Assembly (NCBI GenBank): GCA_017541365.1
Contig: JAFXZF010000104.1
Coordinates: 1 to 52,488, forward strand
Source: Prevotella sp.
Lineage (GTDB): Bacteria; Bacteroidota; Bacteroidia; Bacteroidales; Bacteroidaceae
DNA: 52,488 nucleotides
Direction of reading: 5' to 3'
Positions 26,078-35,514 of the stretch are shown one piece after another (the stretch's first letter is position 1; every line of letters starts with the position of its first letter). Under the pieces are notes generated by a model. The model was not told the origin of the DNA, searched no databases, and saw only the letters and a list, made by a program, of their open reading frames with translations. The translations under genes and the position numbers were made by a program.

Positions 26078-28735
26078 ATGAAGCAACAATTTATTGACAT
26101 AAAGGGAGCAAGGGTCAACAACCTTAAGAACGTATCGGTAAAGATACCCCACAACCAACTCGTGGCGATAGCGGGAGTGAGTGGTTCGGGTAAGTCGTCA
26201 CTCGCTTTCGACACGCTCTACGCAGAGGGACAGAGGCGCTACGTAGAGAGCCTCTCAGCGTATGCCAGACAGTTTCTGGGACGCATGAAGAAACCTGAGT
26301 GCGACTACATCAAGGGACTACCTCCTGCCATAGCGATAGAGCAGAAGGTGATAGCACGCAACCCACGCTCCACGGTAGGCACATCGACGGAGATATATGA
26401 GTTTATGCGCCTGCTCTTTGCTCGCATCGGCAGGATATACTCCCCTATATCAGGCAAGGAGGTAAGGAAGCATACACCGGAGGACCTGGTGGAGTGTATG
26501 AAGCAATATCCGGAGGATACAAAGTTTCTGCTCTTGGCAGGAAACGAGAACATTATCGATAGGCTGAAGGTGCATCATGATCGTCATGCTACGGAGATGA
26601 GGCTGCTCGACTCTGCGGAGGCGGCTTTCGCTGATGGAGGCGGACGTTGCACGATGCGTTTCATTAATGCTGATGGTACTACTACCGACCATCACTTCTC
26701 AAACATACTGGAAGCTGACGGCATGACGTTTGAAGAACCTACGGAACATCTCTTTGCATTTAATTCTCCTGCTGGTGTATGCCCTACATGCGAGGGATTC
26801 GGCAGTGTGATAGGCATCGATGAGAATCTGGTAATACCTGACAAGTCGCTGAGTGTGTATGACGGGTGTGTGGCATGCTGGCGAGGCGAGAAACTCGGAG
26901 AATGGAAACGCTACTTCATACGCAGGGCTGAGATAGACAATTTTCCTATCTTCACCCCATACAATGAGCTCTCGGACGAGCACAAGGGATGGCTGTGGCA
27001 CGGACTGCCCTGTGATGCCCATGCGGACAAGATGGAGGTGGCAAGCATCGACAACTTCTTCAGAATGGTGAGGGAGAACCAGTACAAGATACAGTACCGC
27101 GTGATGATGGCACGCTACAGAGGCAAGACGCTGTGCCCTGACTGCCACGGCACTCGTCTGAGGAAAGAGGCTGAATATGTCAAGGTAGGAGGGAAGACCA
27201 TCACCGAACTTGTAACGATGCCGGTAAGCGAACTGGCGCAATGGTTTAAGGAACTCACACTCACGGAACACGAGAAGCAAACTGCCAAGCGACTGCTGAC
27301 GGAGATAACGAGCCGACTGCAGTATCTGCTTGACGTGGGACTGGGATACCTCACACTCAATAGACCCTCGAACACGCTGTCGGGAGGCGAGAGCCAGCGC
27401 ATAAACCTCACCACATCAATAGGTTCGCCATTGGTGGGTTCGCTATACATACTCGACGAGCCATCGATAGGTCTGCACAGTCGTGATACGGGGCGGCTTA
27501 TCAGCATACTGCGCAAACTGCGTGATATAGGCAACACGGTGGTGATAGTGGAGCACGATGAGGACATACTGCGTGCCGCTGACCACATCATAGAGGTGGG
27601 ACCTGATGCTGGACGATTAGGTGGAGAGATAGTGACTGACGGCTACACGGCAAAATATCTCAACGGTGAGGAGCGCATAGCTGTGCCCACATCGCGAAGG
27701 CCATGGAACATGTCATTTGTAATACATGGTTGCGATATGAACAACCTCAAGAATATCGACGTGGAGATACCACTCAACGCTATGACGGTGGTGACGGGTG
27801 TAAGCGGTTCGGGCAAATCGTCATTAGTGAAGGGTATAATACACCCCGCCATAAAGGCAACGATAGACAATCCCAACCACCCTGGTACTGCTTACAAGAT
27901 AACGGGCGACTACCGAGAGATACGCTATATCGAGATGGTGGACCAAAACCCCATTGGCAAGAGTACACGTTCTAATCCTGCCACGTATCTGAAGGCCTAT
28001 GACGCCATACGACAGTTATTTGGCAGTCAGCAGCTGGCACACCAGTTGAATATCACACCTGCTCACTTCTCCTTTAATACCGATGGAGGACGCTGTGAGG
28101 AATGCAAGGGCGCAGGCACCGTAACTGTTGAGATGCAGTTTATGGCAGACCTCACGCTGACTTGCGAGGCTTGTCACGGAAAACGCTTCAAGCCACAGGT
28201 GCTGGAAATACTCTACAGGGGTAAGAATATAGATGATGTGCTCAATATGACGGTGGACGAGGCTATAGCATTTTTCAGTGAGGACGGCAAGGGTGATGCC
28301 GAGCGCATATGTAATGCCCTGCAACCGCTCGCTGATGTAGGACTGGGATATATACAACTTGGACAGAGCTCGTCAACGTTGTCAGGAGGTGAAAACCAAC
28401 GCGTAAAACTGGCATATTACCTGTCACAGGAGCATCAAGCCCCCACCCTATTTATATTTGACGAGCCCACTACAGGACTGCATTTTCACGATATACGCCA
28501 ACTGCTAAAGTCATTTGACCGACTGATAGAGCGAGGCCATACGGTGCTTATCGTAGAACACAATATGGACGTAATAAAGTGCGCCGACCACATCATAGAC
28601 CTCGGACCGGAAGGGGGCAACGAGGGTGGCAACATAGTGGTAGCAGGCACTCCTGAGGAAGTTGTTGCATCAGGTAAAGGATACACCTCACAATTCCTTA
28701 AAGAAAAACTCAACCCACAAAAAAGGCTCAACTGA
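26078..28735 (+). CDS. uvrA: UvrA-family excinuclease ATPase (UvrA2-like)
   Basis: This 885-residue double ABC ATPase recognises DNA damage in nucleotide-excision repair or acts as a paralog of that factor. The first Walker A is GVSGSGKSS (about residue 31). Its signature is [12 protein letters not shown], followed by [18 protein letters not shown]. The second half has [13 protein letters not shown], zinc-finger cysteines CEECKGAG and [21 protein letters not shown] and [12 protein letters not shown]. It is somewhat shorter than main UvrA (about 940), and the insertion region has [17 protein letters not shown] and CPDCHGTR. I therefore suspect the second Bacteroidetes UvrA rather than the canonical one. 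The stop codon lies inside the terminator stem. Confidence 0.9.
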   Translation: MKQQFIDIKGARVNNLKNVSVKIPHNQLVAIAGVSGSGKSSLAFDTLYAEGQRRYVESLSAYARQFLGRMKKPECDYIKGLPPAIAIEQKVIARNPRSTVGTSTEIYEFMRLLFARIGRIYSPISGKEVRKHTPEDLVECMKQYPEDTKFLLLAGNENIIDRLKVHHDRHATEMRLLDSAEAAFADGGGRCTMRFINADGTTTDHHFSNILEADGMTFEEPTEHLFAFNSPAGVCPTCEGFGSVIGIDENLVIPDKSLSVYDGCVACWRGEKLGEWKRYFIRRAEIDNFPIFTPYNELSDEHKGWLWHGLPCDAHADKMEVASIDNFFRMVRENQYKIQYRVMMARYRGKTLCPDCHGTRLRKEAEYVKVGGKTITELVTMPVSELAQWFKELTLTEHEKQTAKRLLTEITSRLQYLLDVGLGYLTLNRPSNTLSGGESQRINLTTSIGSPLVGSLYILDEPSIGLHSRDTGRLISILRKLRDIGNTVVIVEHDEDILRAADHIIEVGPDAGRLGGEIVTDGYTAKYLNGEERIAVPTSRRPWNMSFVIHGCDMNNLKNIDVEIPLNAMTVVTGVSGSGKSSLVKGIIHPAIKATIDNPNHPGTAYKITGDYREIRYIEMVDQNPIGKSTRSNPATYLKAYDAIRQLFGSQQLAHQLNITPAHFSFNTDGGRCEECKGAGTVTVEMQFMADLTLTCEACHGKRFKPQVLEILYRGKNIDDVLNMTVDEAIAFFSEDGKGDAERICNALQPLADVGLGYIQLGQSSSTLSGGENQRVKLAYYLSQEHQAPTLFIFDEPTTGLHFHDIRQLLKSFDRLIERGHTVLIVEHNMDVIKCADHIIDLGPEGGNEGGNIVVAGTPEEVVASGKGYTSQFLKEKLNPQKRLN

Positions 28736-28754
28736 CAACAGTTGAGCCTTTTTT
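28719..28754. terminator. Bidirectional intrinsic terminator
   Basis: A perfect 16-bp stem (28719-28734 with 28739-28754, core GGCTCAACTG/CAGTTGAGCC) with loop ACAA has A and T runs on the two sides. It overlaps the last codons and stop of the uvrA-like gene and also ends the convergent acyl-CoA synthetase operon. Confidence 0.92.
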
Positions 28755-28780
28755 ATTATAATATAAAAATAGAGGATGTA

Positions 28781-30412
28781 TCAAACTTTCTCGAGGAACC
28801 CGTTCTTCCAGTCCTGAATAGCTGTCTCCTTTATCTTTACGTGCAGCTTCTTGCCAGTAGCATTGAATGGTATCTGCTGCACGAAACGATAGTAACGCGG
28901 ACGCTTGAAGTTTGCCAGCTCTGGGCTCTGCTTGCAATATTCATCCAACTCTTCAGCACAGATATCAGTATCCTCATTAGGTACTATATATGCAGTGACC
29001 ATCTGTCCACGTATCTTATCAGGCACTGAAGTTACGATACAGTCTTTCACCTTTGAGTGCAGGTTGAGCACTGCCTCCACCTCGGTAGGATATATGTTTT
29101 CGCCTGAAGAGATGATCATGTCATCCTTACGTCCTACGATGGTGATATATCCGTTCTCATCCCATGTGGCGAGGTCGTTGGTGTAGATAAAGTCCTTATA
29201 ATACTTCCGCGAGGTTTCCACCTCATTGTTGTGATATACGTATGGCGACTTGGCTGGTGAGGAAATGATTACCTCGCCCACGTCGAGTCCGTCTTGCTTG
29301 GCAAGGTCTTCAGGTTCGGCACGACGGTCTTCGTAAATCTTTACCACACGAACATCATCATCCACGCATGAACGTCCTGCACTGCCAGCATTATCGGGCA
29401 AATCGAACGGACGCAGGAAGGTGTTCCAAAGTGTCTCGGTAGTGCCATAGCCGTTGTAGATGTTTGGCGACAGCACTTTCTGATAACGTATGCAGGCTGC
29501 ACGCTCGAGCGGACTGCCCATGGTGACGATGCCTGTGAGCGAAGAGAGGTCGTAGCCCCCCTGCTCCTGACGGTCGGCAAGTTCTTCGAGCACGGTAGGC
29601 ACTCCGACGATGAAGGTTATCTTGTAGCGATAGACATACTTCAGGGCTGTGAGGGCATCAAACTTACCCATGATAACCATAGAGGCCCCAGCATAGAGGG
29701 CTGGACAAGGACCTGCACAGTGCAGACCGCCACGATGGAACCAAGGGGTGGTGTTCATGGTGATGTCACGACTGCTCATGGGGAAATGAATCATGATGTC
29801 GTGGGCTGAGAGCACCTCGTTGATGCTGGTGATGCACACTCCCTTAGGACGGCCTGTGGTGCCTGAGGTGTAGAGGCGCACGGTCTCGTCATATATATTA
29901 TAAGGTGTGGTGATGACAGGCTCGTCGGCTGTGGCATCCTTAACGAAGTCGTTATATGCTACCACCGTTGGAGTGCTATTAGGTATCAGTCCTATCACGC
30001 AGCAGGGCTTGTGCTTGGTGTGCTTTACCACCTCGACTGCCTCATTACACTTTGACTCGCAACAGATGACGATGGCTGGCTTGGAATCGTCGATGTTCCA
30101 TGCCAGTTCACCTGGTGAGAGACGGAAGTTGACTGGGCAGCATACGCACTGCATCTTATGGCATGCCACATAGGTGAACACAAACTCGGGGCAGTTGAGC
30201 ATCTGAATCATTATCACGTCGCCCTTCTTCACTCCTGCCTTGATAAAGGCGTTGCACAGACGGTTTACCTCCTCGTTAACCTCAGAGTAAGTCCACTGGC
30301 GGTTGCTCTGGGGGTCAACAAGCGCCTGCTTGCCTGACAGACGGCGCACATTGCGCATGAATCCTTCTATCCAAGTGTATCGGCTTTCGAAAATCTCTTT
30401 GAATGTTGCCAT
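28781..30412 (-). CDS. Acyl-CoA synthetase, AMP-forming (class I adenylate-forming)
   Basis: This 543-residue enzyme activates a carboxylic acid with ATP and CoA. It has P-loop LYTSGTTGRPKGVC (about residues 180-193), YNGYGTTETLW, FIYTNDLATWDENGYITIVGRKDDMI and lid PFNATGKKLHVKI with the catalytic-type lysine. The region GVPTVLEELADR suggests a fatty-acyl/4-coumarate-like subgroup. It is the last gene of a three-gene unit with a second synthetase and a thioesterase. The acid cannot be named from sequence. It shows no close similarity to the PaaK proteins elsewhere in the window beyond the shared fold. Confidence 0.87.
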   Translation of the reverse strand: MATFKEIFESRYTWIEGFMRNVRRLSGKQALVDPQSNRQWTYSEVNEEVNRLCNAFIKAGVKKGDVIMIQMLNCPEFVFTYVACHKMQCVCCPVNFRLSPGELAWNIDDSKPAIVICCESKCNEAVEVVKHTKHKPCCVIGLIPNSTPTVVAYNDFVKDATADEPVITTPYNIYDETVRLYTSGTTGRPKGVCITSINEVLSAHDIMIHFPMSSRDITMNTTPWFHRGGLHCAGPCPALYAGASMVIMGKFDALTALKYVYRYKITFIVGVPTVLEELADRQEQGGYDLSSLTGIVTMGSPLERAACIRYQKVLSPNIYNGYGTTETLWNTFLRPFDLPDNAGSAGRSCVDDDVRVVKIYEDRRAEPEDLAKQDGLDVGEVIISSPAKSPYVYHNNEVETSRKYYKDFIYTNDLATWDENGYITIVGRKDDMIISSGENIYPTEVEAVLNLHSKVKDCIVTSVPDKIRGQMVTAYIVPNEDTDICAEELDEYCKQSPELANFKRPRYYRFVQQIPFNATGKKLHVKIKETAIQDWKNGFLEKV

Positions 30413-30425
30413 TTCTATATTTGTT

Positions 30426-32087
30426 TTAATTATTATTCTCTCTTATTTCTGCTCGTTTTATCTTACCGCTGATGGTCTTGGGCAGTTCACGGACAAACTC
30501 CACTATGCGCGGATATTTATATGGTGCTGTTTCGCGCTTTACGTGTTCCTGCAGTTCTGATGCCAGCGTCTCGGATGCCTTATCCTCGTATTCGTTGGTG
30601 AGCACTATGGTGGCTTTCACTATCTGACCACGAATCTCGTCAGGAGCGGCGGTTACGGCACATTCAGCCACAGCGGGATGGGTCATAAGTGCCGACTCCA
30701 CCTCAAACGGTCCCACACGATAGCCTGAGGTCTTGATGACATCGTCTATGCGTGATACGAACCACAGGTAGCCGTCATTGTCACGATACACCACATCGCC
30801 AGTGTGATACAGACCGTTGACTATACGCTTTTCGGTCATCTCGTCATTACGGTAATAGCTCTTAAACAGTCCGAGCGGTTTACCTTTTTCTACGTTTATC
30901 ACCAGTTCGCCGTGCTCCATCGGGGCTACGCTGTTGCCCTGTTCGTCAACAATATCTATATGGTACTGGGGGTTAGGTACTCCCATAGAACCTGGTTTGG
31001 GCTTCACCCAAGGGTATGTGCCTACGACCATAGTGGTCTCAGTCTGTCCGTATGCCTCATATATGGTGATGCCCGTCTTCTGCTTCCATTCGTCGAACAC
31101 GCTGGGGTTCAGCGCCTCGCCAGCAGTGGTGCACCACTTCAGGGCTGACAGGTCATAACGCTCCAGTTCCTCGCGTATGAGGAAGCGGTAGATGGTTGGC
31201 GGAGCACAGAAGGACGATATTCTGTAGTCTTGCAATATCTTTAACAGATGAGACGGAATGAAGCGCCCCTCGAAGTCATATACAAAGACTGTTGCGCCGC
31301 AGAGCATCTGACCATAGAACTTACCCCATACAGCCTTGCCCCAACCAGTGTCGGCAAGAGTGAGGTGGAGCGAATTCTCGTTGAGTTTATGCCAATACTT
31401 AGCCGTTACGATGTGTGCCAAGGGGTAGGAATAGTCGTGCATCACCATCTTAGGCTCACCTGTGGTGCCACTGGTGAAATAGAGCAGAAAATTGTCTGTC
31501 ACCTTATTGCGTGGAGGACGCTCAAAGGGGGTTGCCTCATGCAGTCCGCGCCAGAAGTCGTAGAAGCCGTTGGGCACTATAGGACCGATGGAGATGCAAT
31601 GACGCAGCATAGGGCTGAAACGTCTTGCCTTCTGCACGTGTCCCAACACCAGCGGATCGCCACATGATATGATGCCACTGATGCCAGCCATGTGACATCT
31701 GTACATGATGTCTTTCTCTGTCAGCATGTGTGTGGCTGGTATCACCACAGCACCTATCTTGTGCAGTGCCACCATAGAGTACCACCACTCCACCCTGCGC
31801 TTGAGTATCAGCATCACGCGGTCGCCCTTCTCTATGCCTATGCCCTGAAAGAACGCTGCACACTGGTCGGTAATATTCTTGAAGGCACCGTAGGTTACAT
31901 GTTGCACCTCGCCCTGGTCGTTTACCCACAGCAGGGCTTCCTTCTCAGGCATAGCCTCAGCCCAAGCGTCTATCACGTCATAGCCGAAGTTGAAATCATC
32001 AGGAACATCTACATGAAAATGCTCCATGAAGTCAGCATAGGAACTGAACTCCTGCCTGCCTGTATATTTCTCTAGAATACTATTCAT
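30426..32087 (-). CDS. Acyl-CoA synthetase, AMP-forming (medium-chain/ACSM-like)
   Basis: This 553-residue adenylate-forming enzyme has N-terminal NFGYDVIDAWAEAMPEKEALLWV, P-loop YFTSGTTGEPKMVMHDYSYPLAH, LTLADTGWGKAVWGKFYGQMLCGATVFVYDF, YEAYGQTETTMVVG, YHTGDVVYRDNDGYLWFVSRIDDVIKTSGYRVGPFEVE and PKTISGKIKRAEIR. The tryptophan-rich TGWGKAVWGKFYG element is typical of acetyl-CoA-synthetase-like medium-chain or aromatic acyl-CoA ligases (ACSM type). These use butyrate, longer chains or benzoate. It lies 13 bases before the other synthetase and 19 bases after the thioesterase. Confidence 0.88.
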   Translation of the reverse strand: MNSILEKYTGRQEFSSYADFMEHFHVDVPDDFNFGYDVIDAWAEAMPEKEALLWVNDQGEVQHVTYGAFKNITDQCAAFFQGIGIEKGDRVMLILKRRVEWWYSMVALHKIGAVVIPATHMLTEKDIMYRCHMAGISGIISCGDPLVLGHVQKARRFSPMLRHCISIGPIVPNGFYDFWRGLHEATPFERPPRNKVTDNFLLYFTSGTTGEPKMVMHDYSYPLAHIVTAKYWHKLNENSLHLTLADTGWGKAVWGKFYGQMLCGATVFVYDFEGRFIPSHLLKILQDYRISSFCAPPTIYRFLIREELERYDLSALKWCTTAGEALNPSVFDEWKQKTGITIYEAYGQTETTMVVGTYPWVKPKPGSMGVPNPQYHIDIVDEQGNSVAPMEHGELVINVEKGKPLGLFKSYYRNDEMTEKRIVNGLYHTGDVVYRDNDGYLWFVSRIDDVIKTSGYRVGPFEVESALMTHPAVAECAVTAAPDEIRGQIVKATIVLTNEYEDKASETLASELQEHVKRETAPYKYPRIVEFVRELPKTISGKIKRAEIRENNN

Positions 32088-32106
32088 CGGGTGTGTGTGT
32101 TGTGTT

Positions 32107-32529
32107 TTAAAGCCTTTCGTAACTGGACACCTTGGTTCTGAATTCCGAGTCTATCTCTACAGACTCGTTTGTCACCGTGTCCATCATCACCATCACAGTT
32201 TCGCAGTAGCATTTCACCTCCTCGGTGCGCTGGTTGAGGGCTCGCTGAAGTAGGGTGAAGCTCTTGTTGCCTATCTTGACTATGCTGGTGTCTATGACTA
32301 TCTCGTCAGGAAAGAACACTGGCGAGATGAAGTTTGCCTCGATATGCACCACCACGGGTGCCATGCGGTCGAAGATGTCTGTACCCACTACATCACTGAA
32401 ATAACGCGTCTTACACATGTCAAACAATGAGAAATAGACTGAGTTGTTGACATGGCCGAACCTGTCAACATCAGAGAACCTCAACTGCGCTGGCATTCGG
32501 TGGCGAAATGTATGTGTGCTGTTGTCCAT
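32107..32529 (-). CDS. Acyl-CoA thioesterase, 4HBT/YbgC-FadM type
   Basis: This 140-residue hotdog thioesterase has LRFSDVDRFGHVNNSVYFSLFDMCKTRYF near the N-terminus. The aspartate of DVDRFGHVNN is the expected catalytic residue of the 4-hydroxybenzoyl-CoA thioesterase class. VVVHIEANFISPVFFPDEI follows the conserved central strand pattern. It is the first gene of the operon with two acyl-CoA synthetases, which catalyse the opposite overall conversion. It may therefore set free-acid/CoA-ester balance or handle a different chain length. The ATG at 32529 is about 30 bases after the predicted start of transcription. Confidence 0.87.
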   Translation of the reverse strand: MDNSTHTFRHRMPAQLRFSDVDRFGHVNNSVYFSLFDMCKTRYFSDVVGTDIFDRMAPVVVHIEANFISPVFFPDEIVIDTSIVKIGNKSFTLLQRALNQRTEEVKCYCETVMVMMDTVTNESVEIDSEFRTKVSSYERL

Positions 32530-32563
32530 ATAAAAACTTTTCTATCAGCTCGTCTTGTCAATG

Positions 32564-32593
32564 CAAAATTACTCCGTAGGCTTTTATCTACAA
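32564..32593 (-). promoter_or_regulatory. Promoter of the thioesterase/acyl-CoA synthetase operon
   Basis: TAATTTTG (32564-32571, minus strand) fits TAnnTTTG. TTG at 32591-32593 lies 19 bases upstream. It sits between the LytTR terminator and the thioesterase ATG. Confidence 0.6.
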
Positions 32594-32594
32594 C

Positions 32595-32623
32595 AAAAAA
32601 CGTTTCAGTAAAAAACCGAAACG
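32595..32623 (-). terminator. Terminator of the gyrA-LytTR operon
   Basis: On the minus strand an imperfect stem (CGTTTC at 32618-32623 pairing with GAAACG at 32601-32606, plus one inner G-C after a mismatch) is followed immediately by TTTTTT (32595-32600). Confidence 0.65.
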
Positions 32624-32662
32624 TAATATTAGGCTACCCAACCGTAAGCGTTTTGCACACAC

Positions 32663-33130
32663 TTATTGGGGTGTGTGCATACCATCAATCCAGTTATGCA
32701 CATTACGTTTATTGTCACGACTGATAACGATGACAGGATTCTTCACTCCCTCCTTGAGTATGAGACGTTCCTTGCCGTTTATGTCGCGCTCGAAGCCCGC
32801 CACCTCCGTCACCGGCACTATGTATTTTCTGTTTACACGCATAAAGGCATGAGGATCAAGCTGTTCTGCTATCTCCGTGATGGTCATGTCAACGACAAAT
32901 GAGTTGCCGTCGTGCATTACTATGTACGTACTCTTTTTTTCCGATACGAAGTAATGTACCTGTGCCACGTCGATCACCTTCTCGCCTCTGAACGTGTTGA
33001 CGAAGAAGCGCTCGCGAAAACGTGCTTTCTGAAAATTGCTGAGCAGTTTTGCCAGTCGCAGTTCGCGTCGCAGTTCTTCTATCTTTTGGTTCTGCAGTTC
33101 TATCTTATGTAGTGCTTCCTCGAGAGTCAT
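32663..33130 (-). CDS. LytTR-domain DNA-binding protein
   Basis: This 155-residue transcription regulator has no receiver domain. An N-terminal coiled-coil-like helix (EEALHKIELQNQKIEELRRELRLAK, about residues 4-28) is followed by a LytTR domain (about 55-150). The LytTR part shows VHYFVSEKKSTYIVMHDGNSFVVDMTITEIAEQL, the FMRVNRKYIV motif and VIVISRDNKRNVHNWI. LytTR domains bind direct repeats with a beta-strand fold. The coiled coil could dimerise it. It starts 14 bases after the mltF-like gene and is the last gene before the terminator at 32595. Its targets are unknown. Confidence 0.88.
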   Translation of the reverse strand: MTLEEALHKIELQNQKIEELRRELRLAKLLSNFQKARFRERFFVNTFRGEKVIDVAQVHYFVSEKKSTYIVMHDGNSFVVDMTITEIAEQLDPHAFMRVNRKYIVPVTEVAGFERDINGKERLILKEGVKNPVIVISRDNKRNVHNWIDGMHTPQ

Positions 33131-33144
33131 TTATTAAATTGCGA

Positions 33145-34311
33145 TTACTCCTTCCTCCACTTGTTTTTCTTTGTTGCCCTGTGTGGTGTAGCTTCTATCG
33201 GTGATATGGCGCCGTCACTGCCTGCTGATGATTGTGGCGTCTTTACTGCCGACACTACTTTGGTGCCTGTTGCCAAAGCCCTTCGGTACTGTTCGTGGCG
33301 CTGCATTATCTGGTCAACGTACGATGCTGTTTCCGTTCCCCTCATGTATCCGCTTTTCACCACGGGGTCGTTATAATAACGCGGTTCTTGGAGCAATAGT
33401 ATGTATCGTCTTACGTCAGCCCATCTCTGTGCCACACCCCCGTATTTCCCTGCCAGTGCCATAGCGTCGCGCACATGGTTGGTACCTCCATTATATGCTG
33501 CTAGGGCGAAGTGCAAGCGTTCCTTAGGGTTGTTGATGTCCTGAAATGCCATCTGCAGTTCCCTCATATACCGTGCTGCAGCAGCTATATTGGGTTCGGG
33601 TTGAAACAGTTGCTCACGTGGCAGTCCAAGATGGTCTGCTGTAGCAGGCATTATCTGCATCAGTCCGCACGCTCCTGCCCACGAGTGTGCCTTAGTGTCA
33701 AAGCACGACTCCTGATAGCATTGTGAGGCGAGAAGTACCCAGTCAACGAGTGCCATTGGGGCATATTTGCGGAAATATGCATCATACTGTGATATCTGTC
33801 CCTTGTCTGCCGAAAGCATCACAGGAAAAATGCGTCGCGTTACGCTCGCCACGCTGAGCTGGTACTGTTGGCGCTGCTTCACCTCTGCGAGCATCTTGGG
33901 GTTGTACCATGAGCGTATCTTGTCTGCCAGTTCTCCGGACTTCTCGTTAACTACCCAGTTGTTGGCCACTACAGTAAAGCCTTTCTGATACCCCTTGCTC
34001 ATCGGTACGGCTATCACATCGCCCTCGTCGGCACTGAGTCTCTGTATCATGTCGGCAGTATCTTTACATACGTCTATACGCACACTTTTACCAAGATGCT
34101 CAGCCAACTGCTCGCACAGCATGTAGTTGGTACCCATGTCACGGCCGTGATACTCATAGTACGTCTCGGGACCATATATGGTGAGCATAATGAGTTCGTC
34201 ACTCTCGCCACTCTCATCGCCCCACGGTGCCTCATACGTCTCCTTCTTGACGTGCGAGGTACAAGCCCATAGTGTAACGAGCATTATCAGTATTTCACTT
34301 ATTAATCTCAC
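33145..34311 (-). CDS. mltF: Membrane-bound lytic murein transglycosylase, MltF-like
   Basis: This 388-residue lipoprotein has a lipobox ending LWAC (Cys17). It carries a solute-binding-like N-terminal domain (about 40-190, with GTNYMLCEQLAEHLGK). A lytic-transglycosylase domain (about 205-330) shows the catalytic glutamate in SQCYQESCFDTKAHSWAGACGLMQIMPATA and FALAAYNGG. MltF cleaves peptidoglycan glycan strands with formation of 1,6-anhydro-MurNAc. GTG at 34311 is preferred because it supplies the charged n-region MRLISEIL; ATG 34284 would leave too short a signal peptide. The start overlaps the preceding TPR gene by 17 bases. Confidence 0.88.
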   Translation of the reverse strand: MRLISEILIMLVTLWACTSHVKKETYEAPWGDESGESDELIMLTIYGPETYYEYHGRDMGTNYMLCEQLAEHLGKSVRIDVCKDTADMIQRLSADEGDVIAVPMSKGYQKGFTVVANNWVVNEKSGELADKIRSWYNPKMLAEVKQRQQYQLSVASVTRRIFPVMLSADKGQISQYDAYFRKYAPMALVDWVLLASQCYQESCFDTKAHSWAGACGLMQIMPATADHLGLPREQLFQPEPNIAAAARYMRELQMAFQDINNPKERLHFALAAYNGGTNHVRDAMALAGKYGGVAQRWADVRRYILLLQEPRYYNDPVVKSGYMRGTETASYVDQIMQRHEQYRRALATGTKVVSAVKTPQSSAGSDGAISPIEATPHRATKKNKWRKE

Positions 34312-35476
34312 TGAATTCCTTTCCCATATTGAGATTCAGATATGCATCGTATAATATTGGTTTCCATCGTTTCGAGTCATCGTGGCGTTTCTTGCGATAC
34401 TGCTCCATATATGGCAGCAACAGTCGAAAATACTTCTGCGCATCCTTCAGACGCTGGCGATAGGGTTTGTTGAGTTTCTTGAGTGCCTTCTGTGCACGTT
34501 GATAGTATATGTAGCCTATGTTGTAGTAAGGCGTGTCCAGCGAGTCGTTATACTCCACAGCCTTCTTGCCCCACTCTATCGACTCATTGTATCTTTGCAA
34601 GTTCATCAGCACTATGTGCCTGCCTTGCATAAACTCAGCATTCAACGAGTCGGCCCCTAATGCCGAGTCACATATGCCGAGGGCATCGTCATACCTTTTG
34701 TTGCTCAGCAGGAAATCGAGATAGTGAGTGAAGATGTACGATGATGTGCTGTAAGCCATGAACCCCTCCGCAAGGTATTTGTCAGTATTGAGAGAGTCAT
34801 TGTGGTTCATTGCCATCTCCGCCAGTATCTCATACGCTTTCTCACCCTGATTGGACTTGGTTGACTTGTCTGCATACTTCAGCGCATACGACATGTTGTG
34901 AAGACGGTGAGCAGCTATGAGTGACAGAAATGCCACACGGCGTGTCACATCATCATCCTCCTTCAGTCCGGAGTCGGCAAAGAGTGACTTCCTCGGGCAT
35001 TCCAGATATATGTCAAAACACTCCCATGCCTCTTTCCATGCCTTCTTTCTTAAGAAGAATACGCCTCCCATGAATATATTGGTGCGATAGGGCAACAAGT
35101 ATGTAGCATTTCGCTTGCGCACAGAGTAATCAAGGGAGTCAAGTTTCTCATATGCGAGAAACATCCTCTTACCCGTATTTACCAGACACACCGTGTCGGT
35201 CTTCTGCTTCAAGTACATCTTTTCATTGCCTACCTCGTAAGCCCTCTTCAGCACATCACAAAGCAGATGCTGCAATCTCGTCTCTTCATTACTGAACAGG
35301 CTATCGGCAAGGTACCTGCGCACCGTGGCCTCGCTCTTCTCAAGGTTCTTGCCCGATTTGAGCGTACCTTTCACCGTGACGACATCATTCTTAAACTGCG
35401 TCAGCTGCTTCCTGGTGGGAGCAGCCAACGCAATTATAGGGATTAATATCAGTATGAATACAAATAATCTCTTCAA
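34295..35476 (-). CDS. Secreted TPR-repeat protein, paralog 1
   Basis: This 393-residue exported protein has a signal peptide (MKRLFVFILILIPIIALA) read from a TTG start at 35476; no ATG is available nearby. The mature part is helical with several TPR-like pairs, such as AWKEAWECFDIYLECP, KRYDDALGICDSALGADSLNAEFM and QRYNESIEWGKKAVEYNDSLDTPYYNIGYIYYQRAQKALKKL. It is homologous along much of its length to the adjacent gene at 35515, so it looks like an old tandem duplicate. TPR proteins scaffold complexes; no catalytic motif is seen. A role in the envelope next to mltF is possible. Confidence 0.82.
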   Translation of the reverse strand: MKRLFVFILILIPIIALAAPTRKQLTQFKNDVVTVKGTLKSGKNLEKSEATVRRYLADSLFSNEETRLQHLLCDVLKRAYEVGNEKMYLKQKTDTVCLVNTGKRMFLAYEKLDSLDYSVRKRNATYLLPYRTNIFMGGVFFLRKKAWKEAWECFDIYLECPRKSLFADSGLKEDDDVTRRVAFLSLIAAHRLHNMSYALKYADKSTKSNQGEKAYEILAEMAMNHNDSLNTDKYLAEGFMAYSTSSYIFTHYLDFLLSNKRYDDALGICDSALGADSLNAEFMQGRHIVLMNLQRYNESIEWGKKAVEYNDSLDTPYYNIGYIYYQRAQKALKKLNKPYRQRLKDAQKYFRLLLPYMEQYRKKRHDDSKRWKPILYDAYLNLNMGKEFSEINK

Positions 35477-35514
35477 TACCTTATAATCTGTAATCTTTAA
35501 TCTGTAATCTGTTT
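35477..35514. repeat. AATCTGTA-type spacer repeat
   Basis: The spacer between the two TPR genes has 8- to 9-base units (TAATCTGT, AATCTTTA, ATCTGTA) ending in GTTTTTAC. Confidence 0.8.

Noticed and set aside
32655..32678. GCACACAC/GTGTGTGC hairpin at the end of the LytTR gene
   Set aside because: It is not followed by a T run on the minus strand; the stem at 32601-32623 with TTTTTT is the better terminator.
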